Positions 8,643 through 17,281 of a stretch of DNA of 64,000 bases are shown in pieces. Within the stretch, counting starts at the first letter, position 1; every line of letters starts with the position of its first letter. The notes under the pieces were generated by a model. The model saw only the letters and a list, made by a program, of their open reading frames with translations. It was not told the DNA's origin and ran no database searches. Source of the DNA: Streptomyces sp. RKAG293 (GTDB taxonomy: Bacteria > Actinomycetota > Actinomycetes > Streptomycetales > Streptomycetaceae); contig NZ_JAJOZB010000001.1 in the NCBI RefSeq assembly GCF_023701745.1, forward strand, positions 3,974,501 to 4,038,500, given 5' to 3'. The position numbers and the translations under genes were made by a program.

Positions 8643-8786
8643 GTCGTGGGGCCCATTCCTCGCCCGCGCCTGGACGGCGGCTGGCATCTCCTGGGCGGCC
8701 CCGGCGGACGTACCAGCGGTGGCGGAACGCGGCACCGCGTCCAATCCTGAGGGGGACCCGCCCCCTGCGCAGGAGGTACCGGCCCG

Positions 8787-10835
8787 ATGACCACGCTCGC
8801 CGAGGCCGGACCCGCGACGGGGCCGCCCACGGGCCCGTCCTCGCTCAGCCGCCGCCAGACCAACGTCGTCTTCGTGACGATCGTCCTCGGCATGCTGCTG
8901 GCGGCCCTCGACCAGACCATCGTCTCCACCGCCCTGCCGACCATCGTCGCGGACCTCGGCGGCGCCGGGCACATGGCCTGGGTGGTGACCGCGTACCTCC
9001 TCGCCGAGACCGTCTCCACCGTCCTGGTCGGCAAGTTCGGTGACCTGTTCGGCCGAAAGATCGTCTTCCAGGTCAGCGCGATCGTCTTCGTCGGCGGTTC
9101 CGTCCTCGCGGGCGCCGCCAACGGCATGGGCATGCTCATCCTCGCCCGCGCGATCCAGGGCATCGGCGGCGGTGGTCTGATGGTCACCGCGATGGCCCTG
9201 ATCGCCGACGTCATCCCGCTGCGCGAACGCGGCAAGTACCAGGGCGCGCTCGGCGCGGTCTTCGGCGTCACCACCGTCGTCGGCCCGACGCTCGGCGGTC
9301 TCTTCACCGACCACGCCACCTGGCGCTGGTGCTTCTACGTCAACGTGCCCGTCGCCGTCGTCATGGTCGTGATGGCCGCGCGGACGATCCCCTCGGTCAA
9401 GGCCGCCACCCGCCCCACCATCGACTACCTGGGCATCGTGCTGGTGGCGCTCGGCGCCTCCGGACTCGTGCTGGCCCTGGAGTGGGGCGGCAACGAGTAC
9501 GCCTGGGGCTCGGCGGCCATCATCGGCCTGTTCGTCGGCTCCGTCCTGGCACTCACCGCGTTCGTCTTCGTGGAACTGCGTGCCAAGGAACCGATGCTCC
9601 CCATGCACCTGTTCCGCAGCCGGGTCTTCACGATCTGCTCGGTGCTCAGCTTCATCGTCGGCTTCGCGATGCTCGGCGCGCTGACCTACCTGCCGACGTA
9701 TCTGCAGTACGTGGACGGGGTGTCCGCGACGATGTCGGGCGTCCGCACCCTCCCCATGGTCGTCGGGCTGCTCGGCACCTCGATGCTCTCCGGCATCGTC
9801 GTCAGCCGCACCGGCCGGTACCGGATCTTCCCGATCGTCGGCACCGGCGTCATGGCGATCGGCCTGTACCTGATGTCCACCATGGGCCCGTCCACCGGCG
9901 TCTGGCTGGAATCGCTGTACATGCTCGTGCTCGGCCTCGGCATCGGCCTGGCCATGCAGGTGCTCACCATCGCCGTGCAGAACACCGTGCCCTACCACGA
10001 GCTGGGCTCCGCGACCTCGGGCGTCACGTTCTTCCGCACCCTGGGCAGCGCCTTCGGCACCGCCATCTTCGGCACGCTCTACAGCAACCAGCTCGGCCCC
10101 AACCTCGAGAAGGCCTTCGCACAGTCGCCCGGCGTCAGCCCCGCCGCCGTGCAGAGCCCGGCCGCCCTGCACGCGCTGCCCGCCGACCGGATCACCCATA
10201 TCGTCGACGCCTACGCCGACACCGTGAACTACGTCTTCCAGTGGGTCGTACCGGTCGCCCTCGTCGGCTTCGTCGTCGCCTGGTTCCTCAAGGAGGTGCC
10301 GCTGCGCGACAGCGCCAGGGCCGGTGCCTCCGACATGGGCGACGCCTTCGCCGCCCCCAACTCCGCGGACGCCGACCGGCAGCTGGAGCGCTCCATCGCC
10401 CGCGTGATGCGCCGGGCCAAGGCCGAGGAGCCGGTCTCGCTGCGGATCCTCGCCGACTCCGGCAGCCACCTCACCCCCGGCCAGGCCTGGGCCCTCGGGC
10501 AGATCCACTGGCGCGGCAAACTCCAGGGCGGAGCCCGGCTCAGCACCGTCGCCAAGGCCCACCGGATGCCCGGAGAGGTCCTCGAACCGGCCTTCTCCAG
10601 GATCGCCCAGGCCGGCTACGCCGATTTCGACGGCGAGCAGCTCGCCATCACCGACTCCGGCCGGGCGCAGATCGACCTGCTCGCCGGGGCGTGGCGCCGC
10701 TGGCTCGACGAGCGGCTGGACGACTGGGACGTATCGGATCCGGCGGACCGCGCGCGCCTCGACCGGGCCATCGACGGCATCGCCCGCCGCCTCCTGGACG
10801 AGGAGGAGGCACATCTCGAGCGCACCGCGCTGTGA
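8787..10835 (+). CDS. DHA2/EmrB-type MFS exporter with C-terminal winged-helix domain
   Basis: The first ~510 residues of this 682-residue protein form a 14-helix drug:H+ antiporter: LDQTIVSTALPTIVADL in helix 1, a GKFGDLFGRK loop motif, and the GAVFGVTTVVGPTLGG antiporter motif. Residues ~535-682 form a soluble domain that looks like a MarR-type winged helix (SRIAQAGYADFDGEQLAITD would be the wing, followed by a long terminal helix). Ordinary DHA2 exporters end near 500 residues. AGGAGG lies 10-15 nt before the ATG. It follows a merR gene. The extra domain may gate the exporter or bind DNA or another protein; its role is inference. Confidence 0.9.
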   Translation: MTTLAEAGPATGPPTGPSSLSRRQTNVVFVTIVLGMLLAALDQTIVSTALPTIVADLGGAGHMAWVVTAYLLAETVSTVLVGKFGDLFGRKIVFQVSAIVFVGGSVLAGAANGMGMLILARAIQGIGGGGLMVTAMALIADVIPLRERGKYQGALGAVFGVTTVVGPTLGGLFTDHATWRWCFYVNVPVAVVMVVMAARTIPSVKAATRPTIDYLGIVLVALGASGLVLALEWGGNEYAWGSAAIIGLFVGSVLALTAFVFVELRAKEPMLPMHLFRSRVFTICSVLSFIVGFAMLGALTYLPTYLQYVDGVSATMSGVRTLPMVVGLLGTSMLSGIVVSRTGRYRIFPIVGTGVMAIGLYLMSTMGPSTGVWLESLYMLVLGLGIGLAMQVLTIAVQNTVPYHELGSATSGVTFFRTLGSAFGTAIFGTLYSNQLGPNLEKAFAQSPGVSPAAVQSPAALHALPADRITHIVDAYADTVNYVFQWVVPVALVGFVVAWFLKEVPLRDSARAGASDMGDAFAAPNSADADRQLERSIARVMRRAKAEEPVSLRILADSGSHLTPGQAWALGQIHWRGKLQGGARLSTVAKAHRMPGEVLEPAFSRIAQAGYADFDGEQLAITDSGRAQIDLLAGAWRRWLDERLDDWDVSDPADRARLDRAIDGIARRLLDEEEAHLERTAL

Positions 10836-10852
10836 ACTGCGAAGGTGGAGAA

Positions 10853-10875
10853 GGGGCCGCGGGCACCGCGGCCCC
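10853..10875. terminator. Hairpin terminator after MFS exporter gene
   Basis: A perfect 10-bp stem (GGGGCCGCGG / CCGCGGCCCC) with a GCA loop starts 18 nt after the exporter stop codon. Confidence 0.7.
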
Positions 10876-10952
10876 GCACCGCCCGGGTCACCGCACCGGC
10901 TCGATCAGCGCACCGTCCGGACGACCGCATCGCCGCATTGAGGAGGCACCCC

Positions 10953-11219
10953 ATGGACCAGCCCGACGACACCAAGGCAGAACAGGCGATCCTCTCCAGG
11001 ATCAAGGCCATGGTCGCGGACGAGAAGGCCCTGCGTGAGCAGCTGACCGACGGCAGTATCGACGCGGTCACCGAACACGCCCGGCTCGGCGCCCTGGAAC
11101 GCGAACTCGACCAGTGCTGGGACCTGCTGCGCCAGCGCCGCGCCAAGGGCGCGGCCGGCGAGGACCCGGGCCAGGCCAGCGTCCGGTCGGAATTCACCGT
11201 GGAGGGCTACACCTCATGA
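10953..11219 (+). CDS. DUF2630 family protein
   Basis: An 88-residue helical protein. The segment EKALREQL, the short acidic turn, and LGALEREL followed by DQCWDLLRQRRA are the hallmarks of the DUF2630 family, and the end with an E-x-T-V-E-G-Y motif also fits. The family is common in actinobacteria and has no known function. The start at 10953 is set by GAGGAGG 7-13 nt upstream. Its stop overlaps the start of the next gene (ATGA), so the two are probably co-translated, linking DUF2630 with an iron-sulfur protein. Confidence 0.85.
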   Translation: MDQPDDTKAEQAILSRIKAMVADEKALREQLTDGSIDAVTEHARLGALERELDQCWDLLRQRRAKGAAGEDPGQASVRSEFTVEGYTS

Positions 11220-11653
11220 CGGGAAGCGCCGAAGTGCCGATTCCCGAGGGGGCGAAGGCCTACCCGGGGGACGGCATCACCGTCACCTTCGAGGCCGGCC
11301 GCTGTCTGCACGCCGCCGAATGCGTGCGCGGTCTCCCCCAGGTCTTCGACACCGCCGAGCGCCCGTGGATCCGGCCCGACGGCGCTCCCGCCGACCTCGT
11401 CGCCCAGGTCGTCCGGCGCTGCCCCTCGGGCGCGCTGCAGTACCGGCTCGACGGCGGGCACCCCGAGGAGCCGACCCACCCGACCGAGATCAGCCGCTCC
11501 TCCTCCGGAGGCATCACCATCCGCGGCGACCTCGTCATCCACACGGACGGCGCGGCCAGGACCGAGACCCGCGCCGTCCTGTGCGGCTGCGGCGCCACGC
11601 ATCACGCGCCGTACTGCGACCACACCGGCCCGTGCGGAACGGCGACCCGCTGA
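11216..11653 (+). CDS. (4Fe-4S)-binding / CDGSH-type iron-sulfur protein
   Basis: A 145-residue two-domain protein. Residues ~15-85 match the divergent mono-cluster ferredoxin domain (Fer4_19 type): AGRCLHAAECVRGLP and RRCPSGAL. Residues ~95-140 match the CDGSH iron-sulfur domain, with CGCGATHHAPYCDH. The usual C-D-G-S-H end, whose final His binds the 2Fe-2S cluster, is replaced here by C-D-H-T-G-P-C, so the normal ligand His is shifted or lost. Its start overlaps the DUF2630 stop. It probably carries electrons or clusters in the cytoplasm; the partner is unknown. Confidence 0.85.
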   Translation: MTGSAEVPIPEGAKAYPGDGITVTFEAGRCLHAAECVRGLPQVFDTAERPWIRPDGAPADLVAQVVRRCPSGALQYRLDGGHPEEPTHPTEISRSSSGGITIRGDLVIHTDGAARTETRAVLCGCGATHHAPYCDHTGPCGTATR

Positions 11654-11695
11654 CGGTCCGTTCCCCACGGGCCCGAGGGCCGGTCCGGCCATGCT

Positions 11696-12532
11696 TCAGG
11701 ACGTGAACAGCGCCTGCATCTCGCCGTATCCGGGCCCCTCCACGACCGGGGTGCAGGTGCCCTCCGTCAGGAACTCACGGGCCTCCTGCCGCATCATGCC
11801 GTACGCGGCCTCGGCCATCCGGCCGCCGATGCTGACGCGCGCCGCTCCGGCGCCGCCGAGTTCGGCGACGGACGGACCGCCCGGTCCGGTGAGGATGTTG
11901 AGCGGGGCGGCGATGCCCTTCGCCAGTTCGGCGACGACCGCGAGATCGGTCACCCCGGGGACGAAGATCCCGTCCGCGCCCGCCTCGATGAAGGCGGCGG
12001 CACGGTCGAGCGCCACACCCAGCCGCGTCTCCGGCGCGCCGACGGCACCGAGGTAGACATCGGTGCGGGCGTTGATGAACAGCGGGACGCCCGCCCCGTC
12101 GGCCGCCTTGCGGGCGGCGGCGATCCGTTCCACCTGCTCCGCGAGGCTGCGCAGCGGCTCGGGCCCGTTCACGAGCGCGTCCTCGATGTTGATGCCGACG
12201 GCCCCGGCGGCGAGGACCCCGCGCACGGTCTCGGCGACACCGGCCGCGTCGTCCGCGAAGCCCGCCTCGATGTCGGCGGTCACCGGCACCCCGACCCCGC
12301 CCGCGACCCGGCCGATGAGCGCGAGCGCCAGCTCGCGGGGCAGCCGGTCGCCGTCGGCGTAGCCGAGGCTCCAGGCGACGCCGCAACTGGTGGTGGCGAC
12401 GGCCGCCGCCCCCGCCTCCTCGATGATCCGCGCGCTGGCGACGTCCCAGGCGTTGGCGAGGGCGAGCGGCTTGTCGGCGGTGTGCAGGGAGTGGAGGAGC
12501 TGGGCCTTGTCACGGAGGTTCGACGTAGTCAT
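11696..12532 (-). CDS. Isocitrate lyase / phosphoenolpyruvate mutase family protein
   Basis: A 278-residue TIM-barrel protein of the PEP mutase/isocitrate lyase superfamily. It has the metal-binding D-x-E (TADIEAGFAD), a GINIEDAL strand motif, and the FINARTDVYLG segment. The catalytic K-K-C-G-H loop of true isocitrate lyases is absent: the corresponding region reads ATTSCGVAW. Members of this group act on oxaloacetate, phosphonopyruvate or 2-methylisocitrate-like acids, so the exact reaction cannot be fixed. It stands as a single gene, convergent with the iron-sulfur gene and divergent from the Ada-AlkA gene. Confidence 0.85.
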   Translation of the reverse strand: MTTSNLRDKAQLLHSLHTADKPLALANAWDVASARIIEEAGAAAVATTSCGVAWSLGYADGDRLPRELALALIGRVAGGVGVPVTADIEAGFADDAAGVAETVRGVLAAGAVGINIEDALVNGPEPLRSLAEQVERIAAARKAADGAGVPLFINARTDVYLGAVGAPETRLGVALDRAAAFIEAGADGIFVPGVTDLAVVAELAKGIAAPLNILTGPGGPSVAELGGAGAARVSIGGRMAEAAYGMMRQEAREFLTEGTCTPVVEGPGYGEMQALFTS

Positions 12533-12680
12533 GGGGACAGTCCATCACCGCCCTGTGACATCGTCCGGCAATTCCGCGACCTGGACGTCGCGGTGCGAGG
12601 GCCGGTCCACAGGTCCACCCACGACCTACATGTCGGATTCTCGCTAGACCGGCGCCGTGACCCGGGGCGATGCTGGAGAT

Positions 12681-14162
12681 ATGCACACCGACTTCGAGCG
12701 TTGCGTACGAGCCGTGCAGTCGAAGGACGCCCGGTTCGACGGATGGTTCTTCACCGCGGTGCTGACGACCAGGATCTACTGCCGGCCCAGCTGCCCCGTG
12801 GTGCCGCCCAAGGTCAGGAACATGAGTTTCTACCCGAGCGCGGCGGCGGCGCAACAGGCCGGCTTCCGGGCCTGCAAGCGCTGCCGGCCGGACGCGAGCC
12901 CGGGTTCGCCGCAGTGGAACGAGCGGGCGGACCTGGTGGCGCGGGCCATGCGGCTGATCGCGGACGGCGTCGTCGACCGGGACGGAGTCCCGGGGCTCGC
13001 CGCCCGGCTGGGCTACAGCACCCGGCAGGTGGAGCGCCAGCTGCTCGCCGAACTGGGCGCCGGGCCACTGGCGTTGGCGCGGGCACAGCGCGCGCAGACC
13101 GCCCGGCTGCTGATCGAGACGACGACGCTGCCGATGGGGGAATCCGCCTTCGCGGCCGGCTTCTCCAGCATCCGCACCTTCAACGACACCGTCCGCGAGG
13201 TCTTCGCCCTCTCCCCCACCGAACTGCGCGCCCGTGTCGCCAAGGGCCGCCCCGCCGCCACCCCGGGCGAGCTGTCGCTGCGGCTGCCCTTCCGGGCCCC
13301 GCTGTGCCCGGACAACCTCTTCGGACATCTGGCGGCGACGGCGGTGCCGGGCGTCGAGGAGTGGCGCGACGGCGCCTACCGCCGCACCCTGCGGCTGCCG
13401 CACGGCCCCGGCATCGTCAGCCTGCGCCCGCGGCCCGATCACATCGCGTGCCGGCTGCGCCTGACGGACCTGCGCGATCTGGCGCACGCCATCAGCCGCT
13501 GCCGGTGGCTGCTGGACCTCGACGCGGACCCGGTCGCGGTCGACGCGCAGCTGGGCAAGGACCCGGTACTGGCGCCGCTCGTCGCCAAAGCGCCCGGCCG
13601 CCGGGTGCCGCGGGTCGCGGACGGGCCCGAGTTCGCGGTGCGCGCCGTGCTCGGCCAGCAGATCTCGACGGCCGCCGCGCGGACGCACGCCGGACGGCTG
13701 GTGACGGCGTACGGCGAGCGCGTCGGGGATCCGGCGGGCGGGCTGACCCATCTGTTCCCCGATCCGGCGGCGCTGGCCGCCCTCGACCCGGCGGCGCTCG
13801 CCATGCCGCAGACCCGCCGCACCACCCTCACCACCCTGGTCACCGCCCTGGCCGGCGGCGAACTCGACCTCGACGTCGGCAGCGACTGGCAGCGCGCCCG
13901 CGCGCAGCTGTCCGCGCTGCCGGGGTTCGGCCCGTGGACCGTCGAGTCGATCGCGATGCGCGCGCTCGGCGACCCGGACGCGTTCCTGGCGAGCGACCTC
14001 GGAATCCGCTTCGCCGCGAAGGAGTTGGGCCTGCCCACCACCCCCGCTGCGCTCACCCGCCATGCCGCCGCCTGGGCGCCGTGGCGCGCCTACGCCGTCC
14101 AGTACCTGTGGGCGACCGGCGACCACGCCATCAACACCCTCCCCGTGAACGGAGCCGCGTGA
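12681..14162 (+). CDS. Ada/AraC/AlkA fusion: DNA-3-methyladenine glycosylase with Ada regulatory domain
   Basis: A 493-residue three-part repair protein. Residues 1-75 form the Ada zinc domain with all four cysteines (C34, C38, C65, C68; YCRPSCP and CKRCRPD), the first of which accepts methyl groups from phosphotriesters. Residues ~85-185 are an AraC-type HTH (AGFSSIRTFNDTVREVF). Residues ~195-490 are an AlkA glycosylase, with the helix-hairpin-helix LPGFGPWTVESI followed by the catalytic Asp region (ASDLGIRF). It should sense alkylation and excise 3-methyladenine. ATG 12681 is preferred over GTG 12657 because of GGAGAT upstream. Its stop overlaps the ogt start by one base. Confidence 0.92.
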   Translation: MHTDFERCVRAVQSKDARFDGWFFTAVLTTRIYCRPSCPVVPPKVRNMSFYPSAAAAQQAGFRACKRCRPDASPGSPQWNERADLVARAMRLIADGVVDRDGVPGLAARLGYSTRQVERQLLAELGAGPLALARAQRAQTARLLIETTTLPMGESAFAAGFSSIRTFNDTVREVFALSPTELRARVAKGRPAATPGELSLRLPFRAPLCPDNLFGHLAATAVPGVEEWRDGAYRRTLRLPHGPGIVSLRPRPDHIACRLRLTDLRDLAHAISRCRWLLDLDADPVAVDAQLGKDPVLAPLVAKAPGRRVPRVADGPEFAVRAVLGQQISTAAARTHAGRLVTAYGERVGDPAGGLTHLFPDPAALAALDPAALAMPQTRRTTLTTLVTALAGGELDLDVGSDWQRARAQLSALPGFGPWTVESIAMRALGDPDAFLASDLGIRFAAKELGLPTTPAALTRHAAAWAPWRAYAVQYLWATGDHAINTLPVNGAA

Positions 14163-14662
14163 TGCCCACCCGCACCCACACCGTGACCGATTCCCCCTGC
14201 GGCCCGCTGACCCTCGTCGCCCTCGACGGAACCCTCTGCGGCCTGTACATGACGCAGCAGCGGCACCTTCCCGCCGAGGAGACCTTCGGCGACCGCGACG
14301 ACTCCGCGTTCGGCGCCGTCGAGGAGCAGCTCACCGCCTACTTCGCCGGCGAGCTGACCGACTTCGGCGTCCCCTTGACGCTGCTGGGCACCCCGTTCCA
14401 GCAGCGCGTCTGGTCCGCCCTCCAGGACATCCCGTACGGCGAGACCCGCTCCTACGGGCAGCTCGCCGACCTCCTCGGCAACGCCGGCGCCTCCCGCGCG
14501 GTCGGGCTCGCCAACGGCAAGAACCCCATCGGCATCATCGTCCCCTGCCACCGCGTCGTCGGAGCCGACGGCTCCCTCACCGGCTACGGAGGCGGCCTCG
14601 ACCGCAAGCGCTACCTCCTCGCCTTCGAGAACGGAACCCACGAGCCGGCGGCGCTGTTCTGA
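14162..14662 (+). CDS. ogt: Methylated-DNA--protein-cysteine methyltransferase
   Basis: A 166-residue O6-alkylguanine-DNA alkyltransferase. The active-site IVPCHRV motif (Cys129), the DNA-binding helix with GASRAVGLANGKNP, and the arginine-finger region YGETRSYGQ are all present. It removes O6-alkyl groups from guanine in a suicide reaction. It overlaps the Ada-AlkA gene by one base (TGATG), making a two-gene alkylation-repair operon in which the upstream protein is probably the sensor. A 39-bp segment including the last codons and stop of this gene is tandemly duplicated just downstream. Confidence 0.94.
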   Translation: MPTRTHTVTDSPCGPLTLVALDGTLCGLYMTQQRHLPAEETFGDRDDSAFGAVEEQLTAYFAGELTDFGVPLTLLGTPFQQRVWSALQDIPYGETRSYGQLADLLGNAGASRAVGLANGKNPIGIIVPCHRVVGADGSLTGYGGGLDRKRYLLAFENGTHEPAALF

Positions 14663-14728
14663 CCCCCGGCCGGCACGGGCCCGACGGGGGCGCTGTTCTG
14701 ACCGCCGGCCGGCACAGGGCCCGCCGGC
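14651..14728. repeat. 39-bp tandem duplication spanning the ogt stop codon
   Basis: Two near-copies with a 39-bp period begin with GCGCTGTTCTGACC: the first copy contains the last three ogt codons (ALF) and the stop, the second is untranslated. The copies differ by a few substitutions and small shifts. It looks like a local duplication of a gene end. Confidence 0.8.
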
Positions 14729-14769
14729 CGGCCCCGTGCCCGGGGGACACGGGGCTCCGCGGGTACGAC

Positions 14770-14798
14770 ACAGGGCCCGGCGATTCGCCGGGCCCTGT
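14770..14798. terminator. Hairpin terminator between ogt and the MMPL gene
   Basis: A nearly perfect stem of 13-14 bp (ACAGGGCCCGGCG pairing with CGCCGGGCCCTGT) and a tiny loop. Placed between convergent genes, it can serve both. Confidence 0.75.
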
Positions 14799-14840
14799 CC
14801 TGCGCGCCATCCCCCCGTCCCCACGGGGCAGGCGCGTCAT

Positions 14841-14877
14841 GGGGCCGCCGTCGAGCTCTCCGCCAACCGGCGGCCCC
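14841..14877. terminator. Hairpin just past the MMPL stop codon
   Basis: A 10-bp inverted repeat (GGGGCCGCCG / CGGCGGCCCC) with a 17-nt loop lies 16 nt beyond the MMPL stop codon on the minus strand, suiting a terminator for that operon. Confidence 0.55.
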
Positions 14878-14892
14878 AGCTGGTGTGCCGCG

Positions 14893-17148
14893 TCAGACGC
14901 GGCTCGGCTCCGGTACCCGCTCGGGCGCGGAACCGGCGGCCTGTGCCGCCAGGTTCTTCTGGAGCTGTTCGCCCTCGACGTCGACGTTGGGCAGCAGCCG
15001 GTCGAGCCAGCGCGGCAGCCACCAGGCGGCCTTGCCGAGCAGGGCGAGGACCGCCGGGACGACGGCCATGCGCACCACGAACGCGTCGAACGCGACGGCG
15101 ATGGCGAGACCGAAGCCCATCATCTTGATCATCGATTCCGACGAGCCGATGAAGCCCGCGAAGACGCTGATCATGATGACCGCGGCCGCGGCGACCACCC
15201 GGGCGCCGTGCGTGAAGCCGGTGACGATCGCCTGTCCCGGCCGCTCGCCGTGCACGTACGCCTCACGCATCCGGGTGACGAGGAAGACCTCGTAGTCCAT
15301 CGCGAGACCGAACACCACACCGATCATGAAGATCGGCATCATGCTCATGATCGGCCCGGTCTGCTCGACACCGAGCAGGCTCGCCAGCCAGCCCCACTGG
15401 AAGACCGCGACGACGGCGCCGAGGGCCGCGACCACCGAGAGCAGGAAGCCGAGGGCCGCCTTCAGCGGCACCAGCACCGAGCGGAAGACCACCATCAGCA
15501 GCAGGAACGCCAGGCCGACGACGAGCGCCAGGTACGGCAGCAGCGCGTCGTTGAGCTTCTGCGACACATCGATGTTCATGGCCGTCGTGCCGGTGACCAG
15601 CGTCACGGCGCCGGTCTCGGACTTCAGCCCGGCCGCCTGGCCGCGGATGGTGTGGACCAGGTCCTCGGTCTCCAGGCCGCTGGGCTTGGACTTCGGGACG
15701 ACCGTCAGCATCGCGGTGTCGCCGGCCTTGTTGAACGCGGGCTCGGTGACCTTCTCGACGTCTCCCATCCCGGAGATGGTCTTGGAGATCTTGTCGAGGG
15801 CCGCCTTCGGGTCGTCGCTGTGCGCGGCGTCCACGGCGATCATCAGCGGGCCGTTGAAGCCGGGGCCGAAGCCGTCCGACAGCAGGTCGTACGCCTTGCG
15901 CTGGGTGGTGCTGACGGGCTGCGACCCGTCGTCCGGCAGACCGAGCTCCAGGCTGGCCGCCGGGATGGCGATCGCGCCCAGGCCGAGCACACCCACCACC
16001 AGCACCCAGATCGGGCGGCGCAGCACGAACCGCGCCCAGCGGGTGCCCATGTTGGGCTTCTTCGCGGCGGCGGAACCGGCCCCACCCGTGCTGCTGTCGG
16101 CGGCGTCGTCCTTGATCCCCTTGAGGCCGCTGCGCACCTTGCGGCCGAGCACCCGGTGCTTGGCGAAGCCGAGCAGCGCCGGGATCAGGGTGAGCGCGAT
16201 GAGGACCGCGATGGCGACCGTGCCGGCCGCCGCGAGGCCCATCTTGGTGAGCATCGGGATGTTGACGACGGCGAGGCCCGCGAGGGCGATGAGCACCGTG
16301 AGGCCCGCGAAGACCACCGCGGATCCGGCGGTGCCCACGGCCCGTCCGGCCGCGTCCTCCGGTTCCCGGCCCTCGGTGAGTTCGTGCCGGAAGCGCGAGA
16401 CGATGAAGAGCGCGTAGTCGATGCCGACCGCGAGGCCGATCATCATCGCGAGGGTGGACGTGGAGCTGCCCAGGTCCAGGACGTTCGCGAGCGCGGTGAT
16501 CGACGAGACGCCGATGCCCACGCCGATGAGCGCGGTCAGCAGCGGCAGTCCCGCGGCGACCAGCGACCCGAAGGTGACGAGCAGAACGACGGCGGAGATA
16601 CCGATGCCGATGATCTCGGTGGCGCCGGTCTCGGGCATCGCCTGCAGCGCGTCACCGCCGATCTCGACGGTGAGCCCGGCGTCCCGGCCGTGCTGCGCTG
16701 CGTCCTTGAGCGCTTCGCGGTCCGCGTCGGTCAGCTCCATCGAGGTGAGCTTGTACTTCACGGACGCGTAGGCGGTGCCGCCGTCCTTGCTGACGGCCTT
16801 CGACTCGAAGGGGTCGGCGACGGAGCTGACCTGCTTGCCGGTCTTCAGCTCCTTGACGACGTTCTCGACGGCGGCCTTCTGCGCGCCGACGTCCACCTTC
16901 TGCCCGCCGGGGGCCGTGAACACCACCCGCGCGGACGCGCCGTTGGCGCTGGCGTCCGGGAAGCGCTGCTCCATCAGGTCGAAGGCCTTCTGGGCCTCCG
17001 TGCCGGGTATCGAGAAACTGCTCGACGTGGAAGTGGAGGCCGACGCGGCGCCGACTCCGGCGAGTACCAGCAGAGCCACCCATGCGAGGGCGACGTACCG
17101 GCGTCGCCTGAAGGCGAACCGGCCGAGTTTGTAAAGGAAAGTAGCCAC
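14893..17148 (-). CDS. MMPL/RND family membrane transporter
   Basis: A 751-residue RND-type transporter of the actinobacterial MMPL group. It has an N-terminal helix (about 18-38), a first extracytoplasmic porter domain, a block of helices, a second porter domain, and a second block with the conserved GLAMDYEVFLVTRMRE segment; the first block has the matching AVGIDYALFIVSRFRHE. These Asp-Tyr pairs carry protons in the family. MMPL proteins export lipids or drugs across the membrane. The GTG at 17148 is the likely start, though its ribosome-binding site is weak. It lies 133 nt downstream of a TetR gene on the same strand. Confidence 0.92.
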   Translation of the reverse strand: MATFLYKLGRFAFRRRRYVALAWVALLVLAGVGAASASTSTSSSFSIPGTEAQKAFDLMEQRFPDASANGASARVVFTAPGGQKVDVGAQKAAVENVVKELKTGKQVSSVADPFESKAVSKDGGTAYASVKYKLTSMELTDADREALKDAAQHGRDAGLTVEIGGDALQAMPETGATEIIGIGISAVVLLVTFGSLVAAGLPLLTALIGVGIGVSSITALANVLDLGSSTSTLAMMIGLAVGIDYALFIVSRFRHELTEGREPEDAAGRAVGTAGSAVVFAGLTVLIALAGLAVVNIPMLTKMGLAAAGTVAIAVLIALTLIPALLGFAKHRVLGRKVRSGLKGIKDDAADSSTGGAGSAAAKKPNMGTRWARFVLRRPIWVLVVGVLGLGAIAIPAASLELGLPDDGSQPVSTTQRKAYDLLSDGFGPGFNGPLMIAVDAAHSDDPKAALDKISKTISGMGDVEKVTEPAFNKAGDTAMLTVVPKSKPSGLETEDLVHTIRGQAAGLKSETGAVTLVTGTTAMNIDVSQKLNDALLPYLALVVGLAFLLLMVVFRSVLVPLKAALGFLLSVVAALGAVVAVFQWGWLASLLGVEQTGPIMSMMPIFMIGVVFGLAMDYEVFLVTRMREAYVHGERPGQAIVTGFTHGARVVAAAAVIMISVFAGFIGSSESMIKMMGFGLAIAVAFDAFVVRMAVVPAVLALLGKAAWWLPRWLDRLLPNVDVEGEQLQKNLAAQAAGSAPERVPEPSRV

Positions 17149-17281
17149 GAGTCGCGGCGCTCCCGTCAGGTCGAGGAAAAAAGGGCGTACGGTGCCTGCC
17201 CGACGACGAGAGCGGCGTGTCAGGTGGGGCCTTGTTCCGTGGTTCCGGCGTGGGATCAGGCGGTTGATCCGGCCGGTCGGA

